Notes: a model not told the origin generated them from the letters alone. A stretch of 64,000 nucleotides of DNA from Mesorhizobium australicum (GCF_900177325.1 NZ_FXBL01000004.1:2728001-2792000), one strand, 5' to 3'; counted from the stretch's first letter, positions 50,043 to 59,902 are shown. Program-made: numbers and translations.

Positions 50043-51208
50043 TCGGCCGCCAGCCTGTGTCCGAAGGCGATGCCGGTGAAGGTCTGGTTCAGATGCATCG
50101 AGCGGTACTGCTCGCCATAGGTGCCGAAGCCGATGACGTTGTTGGCGCGGTAGAGCTCCGACATCTCGCGGAAGACCTGCCGGTTGCGGGCGTCGAGGCG
50201 GCGCAGCACGCAGTCGAAGCCGAGCACCATGTCGATGCCGCCCAGCCGCTCGCCGACGTGCCGCAGCGCCTCGCGCGTCGATTCGACCATGCCGGTGGGC
50301 TGGGCGATGGTCAGCACGATGCCGTCGTCGATCGCGCAGAAGAAGGTGAGGGATCCGTCGGCATTCACCTTCTGGATCGAGCGGCAGTAATATTCGCCGC
50401 CGACGCGCACCACGACCGGGTGCGAGGCGAAGCTCATCGGCGACAGCGAGCCGGCGTCGATGCCGATCGCCGCAGCGAACTCGTCGGCCGCGCCCGCTGC
50501 GTTGAACTCCTTGACGATCCGCCTGTCGGGGTCGGACGCGGTCACCACCAGCTTTTCGCCGGTCGGCACGAAGTTCTCCGACTTGAAGACGTGGAAGGGG
50601 AGGTCCGTCGCGACCAGCGCGACGATCGCGCAGTCATGCGCGACAACACCGTTCAGGATCAGCGTCGTGGTTTCGAACTTCATGTCGTCGCCGGCCGAGC
50701 CGCCGATCAGCGGGATGTTGTCCAGGCCCCAGTGCAACGCCGAGGTGACCGCCTCCTCGGCGAACGACATGCCGTCGATGAAGCAGAGCGCGAAGGCGTC
50801 GAGGCGCCGGGCGAACTCGTCGCGCTCGCGCCGCACCCGCTTCAGCATCTCGACCTGGACGGTGATGTCGCTCATGCCGGCGGTCGCGAGATCGCGGATC
50901 ATGATCGCGTCGACGCTGAAGGAGGCGGCCGGCAGCAGGATCGCCACCGCCTGGCCTTCCTCCAGACCTTCCGGCGTGATCTCGCCCGCGGTCGAACAGG
51001 CCGCATAGGACAGCCACGGCGCGTGGCGCCTCAGCGCGGCGGCGAGCTGGTCCGGATCGATCAGGGCCTGGGAGAAGAAGATCAGCGCGAAGGCGGCGCC
51101 CATGGCCTGCGCCTCGCCGCCGATGTCGTGCGCGAACAGATCGGCCTCCGGGGAGTCGGTCGACAGCGCGACGACTCCGCAGCCGTAATGTGTTCTCGAC
51201 AGAGCCAG
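50039..51208 (-). CDS. FIST domain sensor protein, NosP-like
   Basis: 389 residues if started at the CTG at 51208. The FIST-N region has YAACSTAGEITPEGLEEGQA and the FIST-C region PLIGGSAGDDMKFETTTLIL and NNVIGFGTYGEQYRSMHLNQ. FIST proteins called NosP bind heme and sense nitric oxide, controlling a partner kinase. No ATG, GTG or TTG gives a sensible N-terminus, but GGGAGG lies seven bases before this CTG (ALSRTHYGCG follows). It is translationally coupled to the kinase. Confidence 0.82.
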   Translation of the reverse strand: MALSRTHYGCGVVALSTDSPEADLFAHDIGGEAQAMGAAFALIFFSQALIDPDQLAAALRRHAPWLSYAACSTAGEITPEGLEEGQAVAILLPAASFSVDAIMIRDLATAGMSDITVQVEMLKRVRRERDEFARRLDAFALCFIDGMSFAEEAVTSALHWGLDNIPLIGGSAGDDMKFETTTLILNGVVAHDCAIVALVATDLPFHVFKSENFVPTGEKLVVTASDPDRRIVKEFNAAGAADEFAAAIGIDAGSLSPMSFASHPVVVRVGGEYYCRSIQKVNADGSLTFFCAIDDGIVLTIAQPTGMVESTREALRHVGERLGGIDMVLGFDCVLRRLDARNRQVFREMSELYRANNVIGFGTYGEQYRSMHLNQTFTGIAFGHRLAAE

Positions 51209-51468
51209 CGGCGTTCCTCCCGAAGAAGCCTTGTTCGCTCGAATGTCGTGTCCGTTGCCGGAGCGGCGGCCGCCATATTCGACACAATCGGCGGGCTTGG
51301 CAATGGCGCGATTGCCGGGCGCTGACCGAAAGTACAATATACGCACACCGGGTCGAATAGCATTCTCGACTTGTGTGATTTGGAAGGCGCAGAACGGGCT
51401 TCGACCGTCGCTTTCCGATCCGGCCGACACGGGGAGGTTTCGTGGCGGCTCGTCCAAAGGGAGGTTTC

Positions 51469-51963
51469 ATGTCTGACGTTTCGCTGGTCGTGAACGGCCG
51501 AAAAGTGTCTGGCAGCGTCGAGGATCGCACGCTGCTCGTTCATTTCCTGCGCGAGCATCTGGGGCTCACGGGCACCCATGTCGGCTGCGACACGTCGCAG
51601 TGCGGCGCCTGCGTCGTCCATGTCGACGGCAAGGCGGTGAAGTCGTGCACGATGCTTGCGGCGCAGGCGTCCGGGTCCGAGGTGGTCACGATCGAGGGGC
51701 TCGCCAACGGCGCCGAACTGCATCCGGTGCAGGCGGCGTTCAAGGAGCATCACGGCCTGCAATGCGGCTTCTGCACGCCAGGCATGATCATGTCGGCGAC
51801 CGACATGATCCGCCGCCATCCGGAGGGCCTCGACGAGGCCACGGTGCGCGCCGAGCTCGAGGGCAATATCTGCCGCTGCACGGGCTATCACAACATCGTC
51901 AAGGCGGTGCTCGCAGCATCGAAGACGATGTCGAAGGGCAAGGGCAAGGCGAAGGCCGCTTAG
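51469..51963 (+). CDS. coxS: CO-dehydrogenase-like small subunit, 2Fe-2S
   Basis: 164 residues, the iron-sulfur subunit of a molybdenum hydroxylase. The plant-type cluster is bound by [15 protein letters not shown] plus C, and the second cluster by CGFCTPG and CRCTG. GGGAGG precedes the ATG; a GTG 27 bases upstream is less likely. It is the first gene of coxSLM, the order usual for form II enzymes. A 260-base spacer separates it from the divergent FIST gene. Confidence 0.93.
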   Translation: MSDVSLVVNGRKVSGSVEDRTLLVHFLREHLGLTGTHVGCDTSQCGACVVHVDGKAVKSCTMLAAQASGSEVVTIEGLANGAELHPVQAAFKEHHGLQCGFCTPGMIMSATDMIRRHPEGLDEATVRAELEGNICRCTGYHNIVKAVLAASKTMSKGKGKAKAA

Positions 51964-51969
51964 GTCGAT

Positions 51970-52048
51970 GGTGAATAGCGAATGGTGAATGGTCGACTGC
52001 CGTGAGGCCTCGACCGCGCCATTCACGATTTTCCATTCACCATTCACC
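51970..52048 (+). repeat. Heptamer palindrome, GGTGAAT type, copy 2
   Basis: Left units GGTGAAT, AGCGAAT, GGTGAAT; right arm CCATTCAC, CATTCAC, CATTCACC. It starts six bases after the coxS stop and ends 18 bases before coxL. Confidence 0.85.
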
Positions 52049-52066
52049 GACTGAGGGAGGATTCTG

Positions 52067-54421
52067 ATGGGTATCGAAGGCATCGGCGCACGCGTTGCGC
52101 GCAAGGAAGACCGCCGGTTCATCACTGGCGCGGGCCGCTATGTCGACGACATGGTGGTGCCCGGCATGAAGCACGCCGCATTCGTGCGCAGCCCCCACGC
52201 GCATGCCGAGATCAAGAAGATCGACGTCAAGAAGGCCAAGGCCATGCCGGGCGTGATCGACGTGCTGGTCGGGAGGGAACTGAAGTCCGACGGCATCGGC
52301 AACCTGATCTGCGGCTGGATGGTCCATTCGAAAGACGGCACGCCGATGAAGATGGGCGCCTGGTCGCCGCTGGCCGTGGACCGCGTGCGTTATGTCGGCG
52401 ATGCGGTCGCGATCGTGGTCGCCGACACCAAGGGCCAGGCCCGCGACGCGGCCGAGGCGGTCGAAGTGACCTACAAGGAACTGAAGGCGGTGACGGAGGC
52501 AGTCGACGCTCTGAAGAAGGGTGCGCCGCAGCTTCACCCGGAAGCCGAGGGCAACCTGATCTACGACTGGGAGCTCGGCGACGCCAAGGCGACGGACGAA
52601 GCCCTGTCCAAGGCGGCGCACATCACCAGGATGCACATCGTCAACAACCGCCTTGTGCCAAATGCGATGGAGCCGCGCGCCGCTCTCGGCCACTACGACC
52701 GCGCCGAGGACCACTATACCTGCTGGACAACCTCGCAGAACCCGCATGTCGCGCGGCTGGTGATGAGCGCGTTCTACAATGTCGCGCCCGAGAACAAGCT
52801 GCGGGTCATCGCGCCGGATGTCGGCGGCGGCTTCGGCTCGAAGATCTTCATCTATCCGGAGGAAATCGTCTGCCTGTGGGCGTCGAAGAAGACCAACGTT
52901 CCGGTCAAATGGGTGGCGGACCGCACCGAGAGCTTCCTGACCGACGCACACGGCCGAGACCATGTGTCCGAAGTGCAAATGGCGTTCGACAAGGACAACA
53001 GGATGATCGGCCTCAAGGTCGACACCATCGCCAATTTCGGCGCCTACATGTCGCTGTTCTCGTCGTCGGTGCCGACCTACCTCTACGCCACGCTGCTGTC
53101 GGGGCAGTACAACATCCCCGCCATCCATGCGAACGTCCGCGCCGTATATACGAACACCGCGCCCGTCGACGCCTATCGCGGGGCAGGGCGGCCCGAGGCG
53201 ACCTACCTGCTCGAACGCACGGTGGAGACGGCGGCACGCGAACTTGGCGTCTCGCCGGCCGAACTTCGCCGCAAGAACTTCATCACCTCGTTCCCGCACC
53301 AGACGCCCGTGATCATGTGCTACGACGCGGGCGACTACGCGGCCTCGCTCGAGGCGGCGATGAAGGCGGCCGATTATGCCGGCTTCGAAAAGCGCCGCGC
53401 CGCGGCCGCGAAGAAGGGCAAGCTGCGCGGCATCGGCATGTCGAACTACATCGAGGCCTGCGGCATCGCGCCGTCGGCGGCGGTCGGCTCGCTCGGCGCG
53501 GGCGTCGGCCTGTGGGAATCCGCCGAGGTGCGCGTCAACGCGGTCGGCACAGTCGAGATCCTGACCGGTTCGCACAGCCACGGCCAGGGCCATGAGACGA
53601 CCTTCGCCCAGCTTGTGTCCGACCGCTTCGGCCTGCCGATCGAGCAGGTTTCGGTCGTGCACGGCGACACCGACAAGGTGCAGATGGGCATGGGCACCTA
53701 CGGCTCGCGCTCCGGCGCCGTCGGCATGTCGGCCATCGTCAAGGCGCTCGACAAGGTGGAGAAGAAGGCCAAGAAGATCGCCGCCCACCTGATGGAAGCA
53801 GACGAGGGCGACATCGTCATCGAGAACGGCGTCGCCAAGGTGGCCGGCACCGACAAGAACGTGCCGTGGTTCCAGGTGGCGCTGGCCGCCTACACCGCGC
53901 ACAACCTGCCGGGCGGCATGGAGCCGGGCCTGAAGGAGGGCGCGTTCTACGATCCGTCCAACTTCACCTTCCCGGCCGGCTGCTACATCTGCGAGGTCGA
54001 GATCGATCCCGAGACGGGCGTGACAGAGATCGTCCAGTTCGTCGCGGCCGACGACTTCGGCAACATCATCAACCCGATGATCGTGGAGGGCCAGGTGCAT
54101 GGCGGCATCGCGCAAGGCGTCGGCCAGGCGCTGCTCGAAGGCGCGTCCTATGACGGCACGTCGGGCCAGCTCGTCACCGCGAGCTACATGGACTACGCCA
54201 TGCCGCGCGCCGACGACCTGCCGTCCTTCCAGGTCTCGCACCAGATCACGCCGTGCCCGGGCAACCCGCTTGGCATCAAGGGCTGCGGCGAGGCCGGCGC
54301 GATCGGCTCGCCGCCTGCGGTGATCAACGCGATCACCGACGCGATCGGCACCAACGACCTGACCATGCCGGCGACGCCCCAGAAGGTGTGGGCGGCGATC
54401 CGCGCGGCCAAGAAGCACTGA
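52067..54421 (+). CDS. coxL: CO-dehydrogenase-like large subunit, form II
   Basis: 784 residues, the molybdopterin subunit of a xanthine-oxidase-family enzyme. The active-site loop reads AYRGAGR at about residues 369-375; form I CO dehydrogenases carry AYRCSFR instead. GGGFGSKIF and [15 protein letters not shown] are other cofactor contacts. Form II enzymes are poorly understood, and CO oxidation is not assured. It lies between two heptamer palindromes. Confidence 0.93.
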   Translation: MGIEGIGARVARKEDRRFITGAGRYVDDMVVPGMKHAAFVRSPHAHAEIKKIDVKKAKAMPGVIDVLVGRELKSDGIGNLICGWMVHSKDGTPMKMGAWSPLAVDRVRYVGDAVAIVVADTKGQARDAAEAVEVTYKELKAVTEAVDALKKGAPQLHPEAEGNLIYDWELGDAKATDEALSKAAHITRMHIVNNRLVPNAMEPRAALGHYDRAEDHYTCWTTSQNPHVARLVMSAFYNVAPENKLRVIAPDVGGGFGSKIFIYPEEIVCLWASKKTNVPVKWVADRTESFLTDAHGRDHVSEVQMAFDKDNRMIGLKVDTIANFGAYMSLFSSSVPTYLYATLLSGQYNIPAIHANVRAVYTNTAPVDAYRGAGRPEATYLLERTVETAARELGVSPAELRRKNFITSFPHQTPVIMCYDAGDYAASLEAAMKAADYAGFEKRRAAAAKKGKLRGIGMSNYIEACGIAPSAAVGSLGAGVGLWESAEVRVNAVGTVEILTGSHSHGQGHETTFAQLVSDRFGLPIEQVSVVHGDTDKVQMGMGTYGSRSGAVGMSAIVKALDKVEKKAKKIAAHLMEADEGDIVIENGVAKVAGTDKNVPWFQVALAAYTAHNLPGGMEPGLKEGAFYDPSNFTFPAGCYICEVEIDPETGVTEIVQFVAADDFGNIINPMIVEGQVHGGIAQGVGQALLEGASYDGTSGQLVTASYMDYAMPRADDLPSFQVSHQITPCPGNPLGIKGCGEAGAIGSPPAVINAITDAIGTNDLTMPATPQKVWAAIRAAKKH

Positions 54422-54425
54422 GGGC

Positions 54426-54528
54426 GGTGAATGGTGAATGGCAAAATGGTGAATGGTCCGGCCGCCGACTGATCCGGCCGACTTCTTCCCCAGAGATGTC
54501 CATTCACCGTTTACCATTCACCATTCAC
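54426..54528 (+). repeat. Heptamer palindrome, GGTGAAT type, copy 3
   Basis: Left units GGTGAAT, GGTGAAT, GGCAAAA, TGGTGAAT; right arm CCATTCACCGTTTACCATTC and on. A further CCGGCCG hairpin lies in the loop. It starts four bases after the coxL stop and ends 20 bases before coxM. Confidence 0.85.
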
Positions 54529-54548
54529 TCCTTGTCGGAGACACGACC

Positions 54549-55349
54549 ATGTATTCACTCAACTACCACCGCGCCTCCTCCGTCGCCGACGCCGTGAAGC
54601 AGCAGAAGAAGGGCGAGGACGCGAAATACGTCTCGGGCGGTATGACGCTGATCCCGGCGATGAAGTCGCGCCTCGCGGCCCCTTCGGACCTCGTCGATCT
54701 CGCCCACATCACCGAGATGAAGGGGATCAAGGTCTCGGGCAAGACCGTGACCATCGGCGGAGCGACCACGCATGCAGAAGTGGCGACGGATGCCAAGCTC
54801 AAGGCGGTGTGCCCGGCGCTCAGCTATCTGGCGAGCCACATCGGCGACCCGCATGTGCGCCACAAGGGCACGATCGGCGGCTCGATCGCCAACAACGACC
54901 CGGCCGCCGACTATCCGGCCGCTATGCTGGCGCTCGGCGCCACGATCATCACCAACAAGCGCGAGGTGCCGGCGGACAAGTTCTTCACTGGCCTGTTCGA
55001 GACCGCGCTGAAGGACGGCGAGATCGTCACCGGCGTGTCGTTCACAGCACCCGCCAAGGCGGGCTACGAAAAATTCCGCAACCCGGCCTCGCGCTATGCG
55101 ATCGTCGGCGTGTTCGTGGCCAAGGGCAAGGACGGCGTGCGCGTGGCGGTGACGGGTGCGGGCGACGACGGCGTCTTCCGCGCCAAGGGCATGGAGGCCG
55201 CACTTGCCAAGTCCTTCGACCCGGCCGCGCTCGACGGGCTGGCGATCCCGGCGTCGAGCCTGATGTCGGACATGCATGCATCGGCCGAATACCGCTCCAG
55301 CCTGGTCACCGTGATGGCCAAGCGCGCGGTCGCCAAGGCGAACGGGTAG
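54549..55349 (+). CDS. coxM: CO-dehydrogenase-like FAD subunit
   Basis: 266 residues. FAD is bound by VSGGMTLIPAMKSRL near residues 28-42 and TIGGSIANNDPAADYPAA in the middle. It transfers electrons from the iron-sulfur subunit onward. The last coxSLM gene; accessory cox genes for active-site maturation are absent nearby. A terminator follows. Confidence 0.93.
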   Translation: MYSLNYHRASSVADAVKQQKKGEDAKYVSGGMTLIPAMKSRLAAPSDLVDLAHITEMKGIKVSGKTVTIGGATTHAEVATDAKLKAVCPALSYLASHIGDPHVRHKGTIGGSIANNDPAADYPAAMLALGATIITNKREVPADKFFTGLFETALKDGEIVTGVSFTAPAKAGYEKFRNPASRYAIVGVFVAKGKDGVRVAVTGAGDDGVFRAKGMEAALAKSFDPAALDGLAIPASSLMSDMHASAEYRSSLVTVMAKRAVAKANG

Positions 55350-55370
55350 GGGCTTTCCTGCCGCGACGTG

Positions 55371-55401
55371 CAAGGGGGCCGCTCGGCCCCCTTGTGCTTT
55401 T
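55371..55401 (+). terminator. Terminator of coxSLM
   Basis: CAAGGGGGCC (55371-55380), loop GCTC, GGCCCCCTTG (55385-55394), then TGCTTTT. It lies 21 bases after the coxM stop. Confidence 0.85.
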
Positions 55402-55621
55402 GGAAGCACGGCTTCCAGGGCAACTGGACCAAGCATATCCGTCGCGCGCCCCCTTTCCCGGGCCGGCCTGGCGCCCTATCCTGAAAAGAACTGGCCGGCT
55501 GCGCCTGATGACGCGGCGGCTTTTTTTCCTTCCGCGCTGTCGGCATCGGCGCCCGCCGAACCTTGCGACGGAACGGGCGTCCGCGGAGCCTTTCGCGGGC
55601 GATGGAATCCGGAGCAAGCCC

Positions 55622-57004
55622 TTGGACGCACGAGTGGACACAGCGCAGGCCGCCGACGGCCTGGAGGTGCCGAGGCGCTACTGGGCCTGGGCCGCGGTGC
55701 TGCTCACCGTCACGCTGGCCGTGCTCGACAGCACCATCGCCAATGTCGCGCTGCCGACCATCTCGGCCGACCTGAACACCAGTCCGGCGGTGACGATCTG
55801 GATCGTCAACGGCTACCAGCTGGCCATCGTCGTGACGCTGCTGCCCTTCGCCTCGCTCGGCGAGATCTATGGCTATCGTCGTGTCCAGTTTGCCGGCGTG
55901 GTCGTGTTCACGCTTGCCTCGCTCGCCTGCTGCTTCGCCGGCACGCTGGCCGAGCTGACCACCGCGCGGGTGGTGCAGGGCTTCGGCGCGTCCGCGATGA
56001 TGAGCGTCAACGCGGCGCTGCTGCGCTACACCATGCCGAGCGCGAAGTTCGGCTCGGCGATCGGCCTGAACGCCCTCGTGGTGGCCGCCGCCGCGACGCT
56101 CGGACCGACGCTGGCGGGCTTCGTGCTGACCTTCGCGAGCTGGCCGTGGCTCTTCGCCATCAACGTGCCGCTGGGGATAGCCGGCGCGCTCATCGGCTTC
56201 TTCAGCCTGCCGGACAGCGACCGCACCGCGCGCCGCTTCGACTGGCTGAGCGCGCTGCTGAGCGCTGCGACCATCGCGCTGGCGATCCTGGTGATCGACA
56301 GTGTCGGCCACGAGCTGCCGCTCGGACTGGTGGCGGCAGAGAGCGTCGCGCTGGTGGTGCTCGGCATCCTGCTGGTGCGGCGCGAACTCGGCACGACCGA
56401 CCCGCTGGTGCCGCTCGACCTGCTGCGCCTGCCGGTGTTCAGCCTGTCGATCGCGACCTCGATCGTCTCCTTCATGGCGCAGATGCTCGCCTTCGTGTCG
56501 CTGCCGTTCGTGCTGCAGTCGACCTTCGGCTTCTCGCCGCACGAGGTGGGGCTGCTGATGATGCCCTGGCCGCTGGCGCTCGCGGTGTCGGCGCCTGTGG
56601 CGGGCCGGCTGTCGGACCGCCACTCGCCGGCGATCCTCGGCGGCATCGGCCTCGTGCTGCTGGCAGGCGGGCTCGCGGCGCTTGCGCTGCTGCCTGAAAA
56701 GCCCGAGGCGCTGGACATCGCCTGGCGCATGGCGCTGTGCGGCGTCGGCTTCGGCATGTTCCAGTCGCCCAACAACAAGGTGCTGATCGGCGCCGCCCCG
56801 CGCCGGCGCTCGGGCGCCGCCAGCGGCATGCTTTCAACCGCGCGCCTCGCCGGCCAGACGGTGGGCGCCGCGCTCGTCGGGCTGATGATGGCGCAGGTCG
56901 GGATTGCGGGCGCGACGTGGGCGCTGGCGCTGGCGTCGGGGCTGGCGCTGCTGGCGGCGGTCGTTTCGCTGTCGCGGCTCGGCGCCTTCCGGGCGGCGAG
57001 GTGA
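55622..57004 (+). CDS. MFS exporter, DHA2 (EmrB/QacA) type
   Basis: 460 residues, inner membrane, many hydrophobic segments. The first carries the DHA2 pattern LDSTIANVALPTISADL; then come WIVNGYQLAI and RVVQGFGASAMMSVNAALLR. Drug or metabolite efflux is likely; the substrate is unknown. I chose the TTG at 55622, which has GGAG seven bases upstream; an ATG at 55508 would add 38 arginine-rich residues. Confidence 0.88.
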   Translation: MDARVDTAQAADGLEVPRRYWAWAAVLLTVTLAVLDSTIANVALPTISADLNTSPAVTIWIVNGYQLAIVVTLLPFASLGEIYGYRRVQFAGVVVFTLASLACCFAGTLAELTTARVVQGFGASAMMSVNAALLRYTMPSAKFGSAIGLNALVVAAAATLGPTLAGFVLTFASWPWLFAINVPLGIAGALIGFFSLPDSDRTARRFDWLSALLSAATIALAILVIDSVGHELPLGLVAAESVALVVLGILLVRRELGTTDPLVPLDLLRLPVFSLSIATSIVSFMAQMLAFVSLPFVLQSTFGFSPHEVGLLMMPWPLALAVSAPVAGRLSDRHSPAILGGIGLVLLAGGLAALALLPEKPEALDIAWRMALCGVGFGMFQSPNNKVLIGAAPRRRSGAASGMLSTARLAGQTVGAALVGLMMAQVGIAGATWALALASGLALLAAVVSLSRLGAFRAAR

Positions 57005-57025
57005 GAGCCCGGTTCGCGTCGCGAA

Positions 57026-57050
57026 TTCGTCATGCCGGTGGCATGACGAA
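57026..57050 (+). other. Hairpin after the MFS gene
   Basis: TTCGTCATGCC (57026-57036), loop GGT, GGCATGACGAA (57040-57050), an 11-base perfect stem, with GAGCCC/GGGCTC as outer arms. There is no T-run; it is possibly a weak terminator or mRNA 3' end protector. Confidence 0.5.
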
Positions 57051-57214
57051 AGGGCTCGAACGGGCGGGAGCTGCCGCAGGCAGCGGGCCCCGCCCAGGGG
57101 CGGTCGGTGATCGGCCATTCAACGCCGCCTTGTTCCTGCCGATTTCGGAATCTGTTATCGCAACGTAAGGTCGCCGGCGCGAGGCGCGGCGAGGTGATGG
57201 TTCGAGGGGGAACG

Positions 57215-57982
57215 ATGGCAGATTTTCCGCTTGTTTCGGGGCGCATCAACCGGCGCGTCTTCCTGGGCGCCGCGACGGCGGGGGCGGCCGCGCTGTCGCC
57301 GACGCTGCGGGCGATGGCGCAGACCGCGGCACTGCCGGAGTTCGGCAGCCCGGCGCAGATGTATGCTGCGCGGGTGGATGCCGGCCACAGGCTGCCGGCG
57401 ATCCCGGTCGAAAAACTCAACAAGCGTTTTATCCGCCAGATCGTCATCGACCCGACCTTCGAGAAGCCGGGCACGATCGTCGTCGATACCTCGACGCACT
57501 TCCTCTATTTCGTCCTGCCGGACCGCAAGGCGATCCGCTACGGGGTCAGCCTCGGCAAGGCGGGGTTCGACTGGACCGGCACGGCGACCGTGCAGTTCAA
57601 GAAGGCCTGGCCGGTGTGGACGCCGCCGCCCGAGATGATCAAGCGCCGGCCGGAACTGGCCAAATATGCCGACGGCATGCCGCCCGGCCCGCAGAGCCCG
57701 CTGGGCGCGAGGGCGCTCTATCTGTTCAAGAACGGCCAGGACACGATGTACCGCCTGCACGGCTCGCCGGAATGGGACTCGATCGGCAAGAACGCGTCCT
57801 CGGGCTGCGTGCGCTTCATCAACCAGGACATCATCGACCTCTTCGCCCGTGTCAGCGGCCCGACGACGGTGCATGTGCGGCACTCGATGTATCTCGGCGC
57901 GAACGCCGGCAGCGCGGGTTCGTCGAAACCCACGACCGAGGCGATCGATTCCGGCGTGCCGGAAGGCGCGGAGGCGTTGTAG
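57215..57982 (+). CDS. L,D-transpeptidase (YkuD) with Tat signal
   Basis: 255 residues, periplasmic. The signal has a twin arginine (INRRVFLGAATAGAAAL, residues 11-27), so export is probably by Tat. The YkuD active site has His182 (RLHGSPEWD) and Cys198 (SSGCVRF). It cross-links peptidoglycan or anchors proteins to it. GAGGGGG precedes the ATG. A palindrome fragment follows its stop. Confidence 0.92.
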   Translation: MADFPLVSGRINRRVFLGAATAGAAALSPTLRAMAQTAALPEFGSPAQMYAARVDAGHRLPAIPVEKLNKRFIRQIVIDPTFEKPGTIVVDTSTHFLYFVLPDRKAIRYGVSLGKAGFDWTGTATVQFKKAWPVWTPPPEMIKRRPELAKYADGMPPGPQSPLGARALYLFKNGQDTMYRLHGSPEWDSIGKNASSGCVRFINQDIIDLFARVSGPTTVHVRHSMYLGANAGSAGSSKPTTEAIDSGVPEGAEAL

Positions 57983-57991
57983 CGGCGCTTG

Positions 57992-58017
57992 CTTCTCCCG
58001 GTTCACGGGAAGAAGGA
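57992..58017. repeat. Single arm of the CTTCTCCCCG palindromic element
   Basis: CTTCTCCCGGTTCACGGGAA continuing with GAAGG is a near match to the terminal hairpin of the element found inside the UvrD gene (63238-63263). Only one end is present, ten bases after the L,D-transpeptidase stop, so it looks like a remnant. Confidence 0.65.
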
Positions 58018-58130
58018 CAGGCGCGCTTCCTACGACGTGTCGCGAAATTCGACCGGCGAAACAGATGGTGACAAAAGCGGCCGGACTGCAACCACCCCAG
58101 CCCGCGTCGCAGGCTGCGGCCGGGTGCCGG

Positions 58131-58979
58131 CTACTGCTTCATGAAGCGCTCGAACGCGTCCTTGAAGTCCGGGTGCCAGCGCGACAGGGCGGGGCGGTTC
58201 TCGATGATGTCGCCGATCGCCCAGGCCATGCGGCGCTCGTCGGTCGCGCGCGTGACGTCGTTGTCGGGGCACAGGATGTAGAAGTCGCCACGCGCGAGAC
58301 TTTCCAGCATGAAGTCGACCACCTGCTCGCCCGTCCAGGCGGCGGCCGGCTTGGTCGGCGCGCCCTGCGTGATGCCGGTGAAGGTGAAGCCGGGGATCAG
58401 GAGATGGGCGCTGAGGCGCTCGCCCACCTCCTCGCGCAGCGCATGCTGCAGGCCCTCGGTGTAGGTTTTGAGCGCCGATTTCGAGACGTTGTAGGCGAGA
58501 TTGCCGGGCGGCGTGGTGATGCCCTGCTTCGAGCCGGTGTTGACGATCATGCCGGGCTTTGCCGAGGCGATCATGCGCGGCGCAAACGCCTGGACGCCAT
58601 GGACGACGCCCCAGAAGTTGACGTCGATCAGCGTGCGCCACGCTGCGAGGTTCTCCCACGGCTGGCCGGGATTGGCGCCGATGCCGGCATTGTTCATCAG
58701 CAGGGAAACCTCGCCGAACGCATCGTAGGCGAGGTCGGACAGGGCACCGAGCTCGGCCGGGCTCGCGACATCGACCGTCGCCCCGCGAACGGCCGCCGCC
58801 CCGCGCGGGGCGAGTGCCGCGACGGCCTCCACCGCCGTGTCGACATTGGCGCGGTCGGCCAGCACGACGTTCATGCCGCGCGCCGCGAAGGCCTTCGCGG
58901 CGGCCAGCCCAATGCCGCTGGCGGCGCCCGTGATGACGGCGGTGCGGTCGGCGGCGAAGATGTCAGCGGCCTTGGGCAT
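58131..58979 (-). CDS. Short-chain dehydrogenase/reductase
   Basis: 282 residues, classical SDR. NAD(P) is bound by TGAASGIG (residues 17-24) and NNAG (96-99). The catalytic residues are Ser150, Tyr163 and Lys167 (YNVSK). Asp42 after the second strand suggests NAD preference, which is inference. Substrate unknown; it stands alone on the minus strand. Confidence 0.9.
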   Translation of the reverse strand: MPKAADIFAADRTAVITGAASGIGLAAAKAFAARGMNVVLADRANVDTAVEAVAALAPRGAAAVRGATVDVASPAELGALSDLAYDAFGEVSLLMNNAGIGANPGQPWENLAAWRTLIDVNFWGVVHGVQAFAPRMIASAKPGMIVNTGSKQGITTPPGNLAYNVSKSALKTYTEGLQHALREEVGERLSAHLLIPGFTFTGITQGAPTKPAAAWTGEQVVDFMLESLARGDFYILCPDNDVTRATDERRMAWAIGDIIENRPALSRWHPDFKDAFERFMKQ

Positions 58980-59151
58980 GGGGTGGGTCCTTGTGGGAGG
59001 GGCGGGACGTATATTGCTCCGACGCGGGACGGTCTCGCAAGAGTCTCGGTCTCTGGGGAACAGGTCCCGGGCCGGCGCGGATGCCGGGGCGGCTCGGAAC
59101 CCTTCTCTGCCGATCGGGCACTCGTCGTCCGGCCCTGAGCAGCGACGTGCG

Positions 59152-59568
59152 TCAGTCGATGATCTCGCCGCCGCCCTCGGCCTTCATGCGGGCGAGGCCC
59201 TCCTTCATCTCGCGAAGCCGCTCGGGCGGATGGCCCTGCCACTTCGTCACTTCGCCAACGATGCGCAGCGGCTCGCGCGAGCGGTAGGACATGGTCGGAT
59301 TGCCGGGAAATTTCTTGTCGGTCAGGTTGGGATCGTCCTCGACCGGGCCGGTCGGCTCCACGACATAGATCCGCTCCGGCCGGTCTCCCGCCGCAAGCTC
59401 GGCGCCCCAGACCGCGGCGTCCAGCGTCGCCGAAAAATACACCCAGGACAGCGGCCCGACTTCGGTGAAGTTCGATCCGTGGCCGACGACGATCAGCCCT
59501 CCCGGCTCCAGGTCGGCCTTGGTGCCGTGGAAGAACGACTGCGCAAACATGCTGGGCGTGGCTGACAT
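59152..59568 (-). CDS. arr: Rifampin ADP-ribosyltransferase
   Basis: 138 residues. It inactivates rifamycins by ADP-ribosylation with NAD. FFHGTKADLEPG opens the protein and EPTGPVEDDPNLTDKKFPGN is diagnostic. His14, Tyr44 and Asp79 have the same spacing (30 and 35) as His19, Tyr49 and Asp84 of the Mycobacterium smegmatis enzyme. GGAG lies before the ATG at 59568. Codon use is normal, so it is probably a resident gene rather than a cassette. Activity is untested. Confidence 0.92.
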   Translation of the reverse strand: MSATPSMFAQSFFHGTKADLEPGGLIVVGHGSNFTEVGPLSWVYFSATLDAAVWGAELAAGDRPERIYVVEPTGPVEDDPNLTDKKFPGNPTMSYRSREPLRIVGEVTKWQGHPPERLREMKEGLARMKAEGGGEIID

Positions 59569-59684
59569 CGGTACTCCGCTGGTTGAAATGAAAGGATGCC
59601 GGGAGGCCGGCGTGACGCCGGGGAGGTGTGGAGTTAGGTGGGGTGGGGGAGAAGTCAAGTGGGGCGGTGGGGAAGCGCGCGCAA

Positions 59685-59853
59685 TCTCTCCCCTTGAGGG
59701 AGAGAAAGCAATTTCAACATCTTAGCGAAGCTAAGTGTTAGAAATTGCAAGTGAGGGGGTTCTGTGCGCGACGTCCCCCTCTCTTGCAAATTCCAAGGAC
59801 TTGGCTTTGCCAAGCCCAGGAATTTGCTTTCTCCCCCTCCAGGGGGGAGATAG
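59685..59853. repeat. MITE-like element, copy 1
   Basis: About 170 bases with terminal inverted repeats: it starts TCTCTCCCCTTGAGGGAGAG and ends with a reverse-complement-like CTCCCCCTCCAGGGGGGAGA. Inside are hairpins GCAATTTC...GAAATTGC around CTTAGC/GCTAAG and GCAAATTCC...GGAATTTGC. No coding capacity. It lies just upstream of the DUF559 gene. Confidence 0.8.
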
Positions 59854-59902
59854 ACGCGCCGGACCGCCTTCGCTAACTTTCGCGATGGGAGAGGGACCGG
59901 AG

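Noticed and set aside
59735..59902. Longer DUF559 protein reading through the repeat
   Set aside because: The added residues come from the MITE-like element, and a good ribosome site precedes 59903.
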